This document shows positions 1 through 6,876 of a stretch of 64,000 bases of DNA, piece after piece (the stretch's first letter is position 1; each line of letters begins with the position of its first letter). The translations under genes and the position numbers were made by a program. This DNA comes from Myxococcus sp. RHSTA-1-4. Lineage in GTDB: Bacteria > Myxococcota > Myxococcia > Myxococcales > Myxococcaceae. The notes beneath the pieces were generated by a model, which had not been told where the DNA came from, ran no database searches, and was given only the letters and a program-made list of their open reading frames with translations. The stretch spans positions 372,001 through 436,000 of the forward strand of contig NZ_JAIQDG010000002.1 of NCBI RefSeq assembly GCF_020037125.1, written 5' to 3'.

Positions 1-1
1 C

Positions 2-1468
2 GCCTTCGAGGCCGAGAAGAAGAAGTTCGAGGCCGACCCGCAGGGCTACCAGGCCCCGGACTGGATGAAGGCCATCAACGTGGCCACCGCCGCCGCGCAG
101 GGCCCGCAGGGCCTGGCCACGCTCGCCGCCTACTACGGGCCGGAGGAGGCCGCGAAGCTGGTGGAGTGGGGCGTGGAGAAGGGCGCCAAGGGCGCGGTGC
201 AGCTCGCCGAGTGGGCGGGGGTCTCCGCCGCCGAGGCCACCGGTGACGGCCTCAAGACGGCCGCCGGCATCGTCCGCCAGCTCGCCGACGTCATCCGCAA
301 CCCCAGCAAGTACGGTGACGCCGTCGCGAAGAAGGCCCTCGAGACGTACAACGCCGTCATCGAGAAGGGCGGCCAGCTCGCGGACGAGGCGAAGAAGGTC
401 CTCGCCGACGTCGTCGACAAGGCGAAGCAGGCCGGCCTCAAGGGGCTGGAGACGCTCAAGTGGATTGCCCAGAACCCCGGCCCCGCCGCGAAGCAGGCGC
501 TGGACGGCATCAAGAGCCTCATCGACTCCGGCGTGGACTTCGCCAAGGAGACCGGCAAGGAGCTCTTCAAGAAGGCCGTGTCCACGCTGAACGAGCTGCA
601 GGCCGGCTACGAGAAGCTCACCGGCGCGGCGAAGGAGAAGGCGAAGGAGCTCCTCGACAGCGCGAGGGCCGGGCTGTCCTCCGCCATCGACAGCGCGAAG
701 CGGGCCGGTGAGAAGGGGCTGGAGCTGCTGACGTGGGCCGCCAAGAATCCCGGCCAGGTCGCGGACCTGGCGAAGAAGGCCCTCACCGACATCCTCGCGC
801 AGGGCGGGGAGCTGGCGAAGAAGGCGTGGGACGGCATCCGCGGCCTGGGCGAACAGGGCAAGGCCATCGCCGAGAGCGTCATCAAGGGCCTGAAGGACGC
901 CGGTGCCAAGGGCGTGGAGACGCTGCGCTACATCGCGGAGAACCCGGGCGCCGCCGCGCGCGAGGTGCGCGAGTGGGTGGGCCAGACGCTGTCCGACCTC
1001 GCGCGCAAGACGGGCGACGCCGCGAAGGCCGCCGCCACCGCCATCAAGGACTTCGTCGACCGCCGCGCGGACTGGGCGAAGAAGTTCGCGGTGGACCTGC
1101 TCAAGGACGGCGTGGCGTCCTTCAAGGAAGTGGCCCAGGCGTGGAAGGACAACCTCACCGAGGGCGGCAAGGAGCTGCTCTCCGCGCTCAAGGACCTGGG
1201 GGACGCCGGCGTGGACGCGCTGAAGGACCTGGCCAGCTACGGCGGGCAGCTCGCGGGCGAGGCCGTCAGCCACCTCAACAACCTCGCGCAGCAGGGCATC
1301 AGCGCCGCGAAGAGCGCGCTGGAGGGACTGCAGGCGCTGGGCGGAGAGGTGGGCCGCATCGCCGGCAACGCGCTCGACGCCATCGCGGACACCGCCACGG
1401 ACATCGCCAGCGGCGAGGTCTCCGTCGGCGGCGTCACCATCGACTTCAACCCCTTCTACGACAAGTAG
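2..1468 (+). CDS. Ala/Lys-rich amphipathic helical repeat protein (5' end outside window)
   Basis: The reading frame is already open at base 2, so the start lies upstream; 488 residues are visible. The first ATG at base 65 is probably internal. The protein is almost wholly predicted helix, rich in Ala, Lys, Gly and Asp, with no Cys. A motif of the form GxKGhExL-x3-A-x-NPG recurs three times (near bases 430, 705 and 900), separated by amphipathic stretches resembling apolipoprotein or LEA-type helices. No catalytic motif or membrane segment is visible. It ends in a short Val/Gly-rich tail followed by FNPFYDK. I do not recognise the family. A structural, surface-coat or lipid-binding role would be a guess from composition only. 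Confidence 0.7.
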   Translation, partial: AFEAEKKKFEADPQGYQAPDWMKAINVATAAAQGPQGLATLAAYYGPEEAAKLVEWGVEKGAKGAVQLAEWAGVSAAEATGDGLKTAAGIVRQLADVIRNPSKYGDAVAKKALETYNAVIEKGGQLADEAKKVLADVVDKAKQAGLKGLETLKWIAQNPGPAAKQALDGIKSLIDSGVDFAKETGKELFKKAVSTLNELQAGYEKLTGAAKEKAKELLDSARAGLSSAIDSAKRAGEKGLELLTWAAKNPGQVADLAKKALTDILAQGGELAKKAWDGIRGLGEQGKAIAESVIKGLKDAGAKGVETLRYIAENPGAAAREVREWVGQTLSDLARKTGDAAKAAATAIKDFVDRRADWAKKFAVDLLKDGVASFKEVAQAWKDNLTEGGKELLSALKDLGDAGVDALKDLASYGGQLAGEAVSHLNNLAQQGISAAKSALEGLQALGGEVGRIAGNALDAIADTATDIASGEVSVGGVTIDFNPFYDK

Positions 1469-1581
1469 CGGTTGACGCGCGGGGGGCAGTCTTCCGGAAG
1501 CCTCGGCCCGTGAAGGCGCCCCTCACGCCGCGCACGAGTGATGGGTCCTGAATCCTCTTTCGCGGCAACTTCCCGCCCGAG

Positions 1582-1601
1582 CTTCAATCCTGAAGTAGAG
1601 T
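1582..1601 (+). promoter_or_regulatory. Inverted repeat CTTCA-N4-TGAAG with -10-like TAGAGT before the activator gene
   Basis: CTTCA (1582-1586) and TGAAG (1591-1595) form an inverted repeat with a 4-nt centre. It is followed directly by TAGAGT (1596-1601), a plausible -10. The ATG at 1611 is only 9 nt further on, so the transcript could be leaderless. The same repeat occurs twice near 5 kb, which suggests an autoregulatory operator. The -10 is weak and no -35 was found. Confidence 0.45.
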
Positions 1602-1610
1602 GCGTCACCC

Positions 1611-3398
1611 ATGACGCGGCCTGTGTCCGCCTACGCCCCTCGAAGCGAGCGCAAGCCGTTGTACGTGAAGGTGGTGACGCAGCCCGCGCTCCATGGGTGC
1701 TGGGCCGTCAACATCAGCGCGACGGGCATTGGCCTCATCGCCACGCCGCGCGGTGCCTCGGAGGGGCCTCGCGAGGGCGAGGAGGTGGAGCTGTCCTTCT
1801 CGCTGCCCGACTCCGGGGAGCACGTCCGTGTGCGTGGGGACGTGCGGTGGCGGCATGAGGCGTCCGGGGCGGTGACGGCGCTGGGGGTGAGCTTCCGCGC
1901 CTTCGAGGGCTCCGACGGGGTGAAGCTGGCGCGCTACCTGGCGGCCTCGCACACCCAGGTGGTGGTGGCGTTCGCCAGCGAGTGGGAGGCGCACGCGGTG
2001 CGCGCCGCGCTGGAAGGGCAGGCCACACCGCACTTCGCCTCCAGCCCCAACGAGGTCCACGCGCTGCTGGCGCGAGGCGACGCCGCGGCGCTGCTGGTGT
2101 GCGGCCAGGACGAGGAGGAGGCCCTGGCGCTGGTGGAGTCGCTGGCCCGGCGCCGCGCGGAGGTGGACCTGTCCGGCGCGGGGCCGCCGAGCGACCTGGC
2201 CTCGCGCATCATCTACTGCGCGCCCGCCGCCCCCGAGCGGCTGGTGGCGCTCTTCAACACGGGCCGCATCTTCCGCGCGCTCGGGCCCGCGCCCTCGCCG
2301 GAGGCGGTGAGGCAGGCCGTCCTGCAGGCCGGCCGCGAGCATGGCGTGCGCACCGAGCAGTGGCGCATGGCGCTGGAGCTGGAGCGCAACCTGCTGCGCG
2401 AGCGGGCGCTGTCCCAGGCGCTGCCGGCGGCCCCGGGCGTCCGTGGCGAGGACGAGGTGGGCTTTCGCAGCGCGGCCATGCAGCGGGTGATGGAGCTGGT
2501 GCGCCTGGTGGCGCCCCACCGGGTGGCGGTGCTGCTGCAAGGGGAGACGGGCACCGGCAAGGAGGTGCTGGCGCGCATCCTCCACCGGCTCAGCGGGCGC
2601 GGGGACGTGTCGCTGGTGGTGCAGGACTGCGGCGCCCTGTCGGAGACGCTGCTGGAGAGCGAGCTGTTCGGCCACGTGAAGGGCGCCTTCACCGGCGCGG
2701 TGGCGGACCACCCGGGCCTCTTCGTCCTCGCCAACGGCGGCACCATCTTCCTGGACGAAATCGAGAACACCACCCCCAACCTCCAGGCGAAGCTGCTGCG
2801 CGTGCTGGAGACGGGGGACGTGCGGCCGGTGGGCGGCACCCAGGTGCGCCACGTGGACGTGCGCGTGGTGGCCGCCAGCAACAAGGACCTGGGCGAGGAG
2901 GTGCGCGCCGGGCGCTTCCGCGCGGACCTCTTCTACCGGCTCAACAGCTTCACCATCGACATCCCGCCCCTTCGCGAGCGGCCCGAGGACGTGCCGGAGC
3001 TGGCGCGCTTCTTCCTGGACCTGTTCAACCGCTCCCTCAAGCGCTCCGCCAGCGGCATCGCCCCGGACACGGAGGACGCGCTGCGCGCCTATGCGTGGCC
3101 GGGCAACGTGCGCGAATTGCGCAACGTCATGGAGCGCGCCGTGCTCCTGTCCCGCCCCGGTGAGGTGGTGACGCGGCGGCTGTTGCCCCCGGTGCTGAGC
3201 GCCACCGTGCCGACGCGCAACGAGCTCGCCAGTGACGGCTCGCTGCGCGCGAGGCTGGAGCGCGTGGAGCGCGACCTCATCCGCGAGGCGCTGGAGCGCC
3301 ATGGCGGCGTGCTGCGGCGCGCGGCCGTGGCGCTGGGCATGGACCCGGTGACGCTGGGCCGCCGGGCCCGGCGCCACGGCCTGTGGAAGGCGGATTAG
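1611..3398 (+). CDS. PilZ-domain sigma-54-dependent transcriptional activator
   Basis: 595 residues. The N-terminus (about 10-115) has a PilZ-like layout, with RSERK at 11-15 and an N-x-S-x-x-G motif (NISATG, 34-39), which are the usual c-di-GMP-binding positions. A degenerate receiver-like segment follows (about 116-250). The AAA+ domain carries Walker A GETGTGKE (311-318), the sigma-54 contact loop GAFTGA (358-363), Walker B ending LDEIE (381-385) and a sensor region with R-fingers (FRADLFYRLN). A Fis-type helix-turn-helix ends the protein. It should open sigma-54 promoters in response to c-di-GMP or another N-terminal signal. No good Shine-Dalgarno precedes the ATG. The inverted repeat upstream suggests autoregulation. 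c-di-GMP binding itself is inferred. Confidence 0.88.
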   Translation: MTRPVSAYAPRSERKPLYVKVVTQPALHGCWAVNISATGIGLIATPRGASEGPREGEEVELSFSLPDSGEHVRVRGDVRWRHEASGAVTALGVSFRAFEGSDGVKLARYLAASHTQVVVAFASEWEAHAVRAALEGQATPHFASSPNEVHALLARGDAAALLVCGQDEEEALALVESLARRRAEVDLSGAGPPSDLASRIIYCAPAAPERLVALFNTGRIFRALGPAPSPEAVRQAVLQAGREHGVRTEQWRMALELERNLLRERALSQALPAAPGVRGEDEVGFRSAAMQRVMELVRLVAPHRVAVLLQGETGTGKEVLARILHRLSGRGDVSLVVQDCGALSETLLESELFGHVKGAFTGAVADHPGLFVLANGGTIFLDEIENTTPNLQAKLLRVLETGDVRPVGGTQVRHVDVRVVAASNKDLGEEVRAGRFRADLFYRLNSFTIDIPPLRERPEDVPELARFFLDLFNRSLKRSASGIAPDTEDALRAYAWPGNVRELRNVMERAVLLSRPGEVVTRRLLPPVLSATVPTRNELASDGSLRARLERVERDLIREALERHGGVLRRAAVALGMDPVTLGRRARRHGLWKAD

Positions 3399-3408
3399 TT
3401 CCGCGGAC

Positions 3409-4830
3409 TCAGTGGGCGCGCACCCACTGGAGCAGCGGCGTCCAGACGCGCTCCCTCGCGTCGTCCGCGAGGAACAGGTCCGCGTGGCCGTAGTCCAGCG
3501 CGCGGTACTCCTCCGGCAGCGTGCGGGCGGTGAGCACGGTGACGTCCTGGCTGCCCAGCAGTGACACGCTGTGCTCGCCGTAGCGGCCCATGCCGCCCGC
3601 GGCGCCCACGTACAGCACCGGCACCTTCACCTCGGAGAGGTGGTCGTCATAGGGGACTTCCAGGCCGCACAGCCACGCCTCCGTCTCCACCACCTCGTTG
3701 AGGCTCTGGTACGGCGCGCTGCGCTGCGCGTACTCGTACAGGTAGCCCTCGTGCGAGATGAAGGCCAGGCCTGCCGGCAGCCCCGTGGCGTCCAGCGTTC
3801 CGCCCATCAGGTGATAGCCCGGGGTGATGGCCTTGAGCGGCGCCAGCAGCGCGCCCGTGGCCGCGGCGGAGACGATGGCCACCCGCCGGTTGGTGGGCCG
3901 GCCGGTGCCGGGGCCGAACACGTCATCCGGCACGAGCTCGGACGGCGCGTCCGGCGCCAGCGTGGCAGCCTGGCCGATGGCCTGGAGCATGATTCCCGGA
4001 GCGGGCCCCAGCAGGCCTCCCTCCACGCGGCCCTCGGCCCTGTCCGCGTTCAGCACGGCGTGGCGCTCGCAGGCCTCGGCCCGCCGCTCCACCTCGTCCG
4101 GCGCGTACTGCACCACCATGTCCACGGGGATGAAGCCGTCCACCTGGCGCAGCCCGCGCGGCAGGCGCGTCTCCTGGTTCAGGTACGCGTAGCCAATCGC
4201 CGCGCCCCGGCTCCAGCCCAGCAGGTGCATGGAGCCGCGCGCGCTGCCCGTCATCGCGCGCACCACCCGCGCCAGCCGCAGGCCCGTGCCCACGTCCGCC
4301 GCGTGCGTGCCCAGCGTCCAGTCCTTCATGAACGAGAAGTCCTGCGTCCCCGCCGGCACGCCCACCCACCGCAGGTCGATGCCCCACACGTCCACGCCCT
4401 CCTGGGCCAGGAACACGCCCAGCGAGCGGTCCGCCGGCACATGCGCCGAGCCCACGCTGGAGAGGAAGGCCGCCTCGAAGCCCCAGCCGTCGCCGTGCAC
4501 CATGAACACCGCCCGGCTCGTGCGAGACGGCCGCCCCGGCGCGCGCTCACGCACCACGCGGTGGAGGGTGACGACGTCGTGCTCGCCCGCGCCCACCCGC
4601 ACCGGGATTCGATAGTGCGCCAGGTCACCCATGAGCGGCTCTCGCTCGGCGAAGCGCAGCGCGGCGCGGCCCGCGGTGTCGCCGCCACCCGTGTCGCCGC
4701 CCACCCACGTGACGCCGTTCAGCGTGGCCTCGGGCGAGACGGTCTGCCGCGGCTCCTCCACGGAGACCGCACCACCCTCGCAACCGAGCAGGCCGACCAG
4801 CGAGACGCACAGAATCAACCAGGAACGCAT
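3409..4830 (-). CDS. Alpha/beta-hydrolase lipoprotein
   Basis: 473 residues from an ATG at 4830, chosen because it gives a lipoprotein signal (MRSWLILCVSLVGLLGC) preceded by GAGGT; longer frames lack a signal. The nucleophile elbow GWSRG follows a strand (LLGWSRGAAIGY), with HGDGWGFEAAF as the likely oxyanion region and a late Asp/His pair (GHADLF near the C-terminus). The substrate is unknown; secreted esterases, lipases and acyltransferases share this fold. It converges on the sigma-54 activator, with 10 bp between the two stop codons. Its upstream region holds a candidate sigma-54 promoter and two copies of the repeat found before the activator gene, so it is the best candidate target of that activator. 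Confidence 0.78.
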   Translation of the reverse strand: MRSWLILCVSLVGLLGCEGGAVSVEEPRQTVSPEATLNGVTWVGGDTGGGDTAGRAALRFAEREPLMGDLAHYRIPVRVGAGEHDVVTLHRVVRERAPGRPSRTSRAVFMVHGDGWGFEAAFLSSVGSAHVPADRSLGVFLAQEGVDVWGIDLRWVGVPAGTQDFSFMKDWTLGTHAADVGTGLRLARVVRAMTGSARGSMHLLGWSRGAAIGYAYLNQETRLPRGLRQVDGFIPVDMVVQYAPDEVERRAEACERHAVLNADRAEGRVEGGLLGPAPGIMLQAIGQAATLAPDAPSELVPDDVFGPGTGRPTNRRVAIVSAAATGALLAPLKAITPGYHLMGGTLDATGLPAGLAFISHEGYLYEYAQRSAPYQSLNEVVETEAWLCGLEVPYDDHLSEVKVPVLYVGAAGGMGRYGEHSVSLLGSQDVTVLTARTLPEEYRALDYGHADLFLADDARERVWTPLLQWVRAH

Positions 4831-4913
4831 ACAGAGACCTCGAACCAGCGGAAGGGGTTGGGGGGAGCCGCGTACCGCCGGCCCAGGACTCCCCCTGCCG
4901 TGTCGCCCCTTGA

Positions 4914-4929
4914 GCAGAATCCAAGCCAC
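4914..4929 (-). promoter_or_regulatory. Candidate sigma-54 promoter for the hydrolase lipoprotein
   Basis: On the minus strand the sequence TGGCTTGGATTCTGCT has GG and GC separated by exactly 10 nt and matches the -24/-12 consensus (TGGCACG-N4-TTGCW) except at three positions. Transcription would start near 4902, leaving a leader of about 72 nt before the ATG at 4830. Confidence 0.5.
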
Positions 4930-4971
4930 CCCCCAAACGCTTGGATTCCCTGGAGTACCGCCCAGACAGGA

Positions 4972-4987
4972 GCTTCACGTGTGAAGC
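4972..4987. promoter_or_regulatory. Inverted repeat GCTTCA-N4-TGAAGC, copy 1 (putative activator site)
   Basis: Perfect 6-bp arms with centre CGTG. Its centre is about 77 bp upstream of the predicted sigma-54 start site, a usual enhancer distance. It matches the element before the PilZ activator gene at 1582. Confidence 0.5.
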
Positions 4988-5041
4988 GCACTGTGGATCG
5001 AACCTCTGACATGCCCTGCCAGGTGCGGGACTTCCGTGCCT

Positions 5042-5057
5042 GCTTCAGCACTGAAGC
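5042..5057. promoter_or_regulatory. Inverted repeat GCTTCA-N4-TGAAGC, copy 2 (putative activator site)
   Basis: Perfect 6-bp arms with centre GCAC, exactly 70 bp from copy 1 and about 147 bp from the predicted sigma-54 start site. The rest of the 490-bp gap (4831-5320) shows no coding sequence I can support, although the frame of the next gene stays open back to 5036. Confidence 0.5.
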
Positions 5058-5320
5058 GGGTACGTCACCGGTGCGGCATCTCCGCGCGTGGGCGGAGCGG
5101 CCAACAGGGCATGAGAGGTGGGGTCGACGGGCGTTATCCACTAAACACAGGAGGCAGGATCCAGCAAGAGCCGTTCAGTCCCGAAGGGCTGGATACCTGC
5201 CTGGGTCCTGACAGCACCGGGGAACGGGAAGGGGTGCTGAACACACGGGTCACCGCCGCCCTCGCCACGCTCGGGGGCGAGGGCGCACATGGAGACGCAC
5301 CCCTCTATCCGGGAGGCCCC

Positions 5321-6154
5321 ATGGTGGAACCACGCTTCCAGCGAAACCTCGGAGTCATCGGTCCCCAAACGATGGAGCGTCTGTCACGCACGCACGTGCT
5401 CGTCGCGGGCGTGGGCGGCGCGGGCGGCCAGTGCGCGGTGGATCTGGCGCGGCTGGGTTTCGGGTGCCTCACGCTGGCGGACTTCGACACGTACGAGCGG
5501 CACAACATGAACCGGCAGGCGGGCTGCTTCGAGAGCACGCTGGGTCAGCCGAAGGTGGAGGTGGTGGGGCGGATGTGCCTGGACATCCACCCGGACCTGC
5601 GGCTGCGGAAGGTGCCGGAGGGAATCACGGCCGCCAACGTGGGGGCGGTGCTCGCGGGCGGCGGGGGCCTGCCTCCGGTGGACTTCGTGGTGGAGGTCAT
5701 CGACATCGCGGGGGCGCGGGCCAAGCAGGCGCTCCACCGCGCGTGCCGCGAGCGCGGCGTGCCGGTGATGACGGGGCTGATGCTGGGCTTCGGCGCGGCG
5801 CTCCACGTCTTCCAGCCGGACGCGCCGCTGTACGAGCAGCTCTACATCCTTCCGGACGGCCGCATCGACCTGCCCGCCATCATCCCCCACCTGGGCAGCT
5901 ACATGCTCCAGGAGTACATGGACGCGTGCTACCAGGGCCTCGGGCACGCGCCCACCTGCGTCGTGGGCGCCACCACCGCGGCGGGGATGATGGTGAGCGA
6001 GCTGATGCGCGGGGTGATGCTCGGCCCCCGCGCCATGGTGTCCTGGCCGGAGTACCTCTACGTGGACCTCTTCGACCACCGCTACGTCCGGGCGTCGCTT
6101 CCACCCGCGCGTGCCCGGCTCACACCACGCCGCGTGAGCGCGCCTCCTGGATGA
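5321..6154 (+). CDS. ThiF/MoeB/HesA-family E1-like adenylyltransferase
   Basis: 277 residues from the ATG at 5321, preceded by GGGAGG; the frame is open upstream but the E1 fold begins here (RFQRNLGVIGPQTMERL). It has the glycine-rich nucleotide loop VAGVGGAGG, the acidic residue after strand 2 (LADFD), the arginine-finger motif HNMNRQ and the following GQPK lysine. These are the standard ATP-binding residues of enzymes that adenylate a C-terminal Gly or a small carboxylate. No CxxC zinc site and no obvious catalytic Cys on a crossover loop are visible, so it is closer to the TcdA/ThiF-like dehydratase branch or an orphan type. No ubiquitin-like partner is nearby. Its last 35 bp overlap the convergent gene at 6120. 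Confidence 0.75.
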   Translation: MVEPRFQRNLGVIGPQTMERLSRTHVLVAGVGGAGGQCAVDLARLGFGCLTLADFDTYERHNMNRQAGCFESTLGQPKVEVVGRMCLDIHPDLRLRKVPEGITAANVGAVLAGGGGLPPVDFVVEVIDIAGARAKQALHRACRERGVPVMTGLMLGFGAALHVFQPDAPLYEQLYILPDGRIDLPAIIPHLGSYMLQEYMDACYQGLGHAPTCVVGATTAAGMMVSELMRGVMLGPRAMVSWPEYLYVDLFDHRYVRASLPPARARLTPRRVSAPPG

Positions 6155-6566
6155 CCTTCACCCCGTCCACGCCCAGGCGCTTGCTGAGGTACGGCGCCAC
6201 CAGGTCCGCGTGCTTGTGCACGTGGTGGTAGGTCTCGTCATACGTGCGCGTCACCAGGTTGATGCCGGAGATGATGACGCGCTGGAGGTTGTACTGCAGG
6301 TCATTGCCCTCGACGATGGCGTGAATCTCCGAGAAGAGGGGCCGCGCGTCGGACTGGAGGTTGGACAGGTTGCGCCGCTGCTCCGTGTTGGGCACGGAGG
6401 ACCTGGGAGACAGGCTCGCCACCAGCACCATCGGAGGCTTGAGCTGCTCGTACGCGCCCTTCATCTGGCCGAGCACGGCCTGGGTCTCCTCCAGCGTGGG
6501 AGGCGCCTCCCAACGGAGGAAGAAGACCCTGTCGATGAGGGCTGTCTTGAAGACCGGAGTTGCCAT
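6120..6566 (-). CDS. Small conserved-looking protein of unknown function
   Basis: 148 residues from the ATG at 6566 (AAGGAG lies about 12 nt upstream). There is no signal peptide or membrane segment. An alternating pattern (TALIDRVFFLRWEAPPTLEET, then VLVASLSPRS and IHAIVEGN) suggests an alpha/beta fold of the SpoIIAA/STAS-like or DUF type found many times in myxobacterial genomes, but no diagnostic residue is present. A His-rich stretch (TYHHVHKHADLV) sits near the C-terminus. The 3' end overlaps the ThiF-like gene by 35 bp tail to tail. Function unknown. Confidence 0.6.
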   Translation of the reverse strand: MATPVFKTALIDRVFFLRWEAPPTLEETQAVLGQMKGAYEQLKPPMVLVASLSPRSSVPNTEQRRNLSNLQSDARPLFSEIHAIVEGNDLQYNLQRVIISGINLVTRTYDETYHHVHKHADLVAPYLSKRLGVDGVKVIQEARSRGVV

Positions 6567-6839
6567 GGTGTCGCACTGCTCCTTCGCTAGACCGGGAGTT
6601 CCCGGTACCCCTCTCGCCGGGGAACGGACGAAGGGCCCCCGGCGGTCTGGGCGCGAATCGTGCGCGCCATTCCAGTGAACGGAATCGGACCTGGAGGCCG
6701 GCATCTCCGGCAGGACACAGTACGCGTCCACTGGAGGACGGAGGGCCGCGAGCGCGAAGGGGCTCGAGCGGGCTCCGGTGCGGACCCCGGGTCCGAGGCG
6801 GGTGTGTGCCTCGGGCCCCGGGCCATTGCTTCAGGTGGA

Positions 6840-6865
6840 GGCCCCTCTCACGAAGGAGAGGGGCC
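6840..6865 (-). terminator. Hairpin terminator after the penicillin-acylase-like gene
   Basis: A perfect 10-bp stem (GGCCCCTCTC / GAGAGGGGCC) with a 6-nt loop, 11 bp beyond the stop codon at 6877 on the minus strand. It has no T-tract, as is common at very high GC. The remaining gap from 6567 to 6839 shows nothing I can support. Confidence 0.65.
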
Positions 6866-6876
6866 CCGGGGCGGCG

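Noticed and set aside
4985-5012. A minus-strand GTTCGATCC resembling a tRNA T-loop.
   Set aside because: The flanking bases cannot form the T-stem, and no anticodon or acceptor arm is present.
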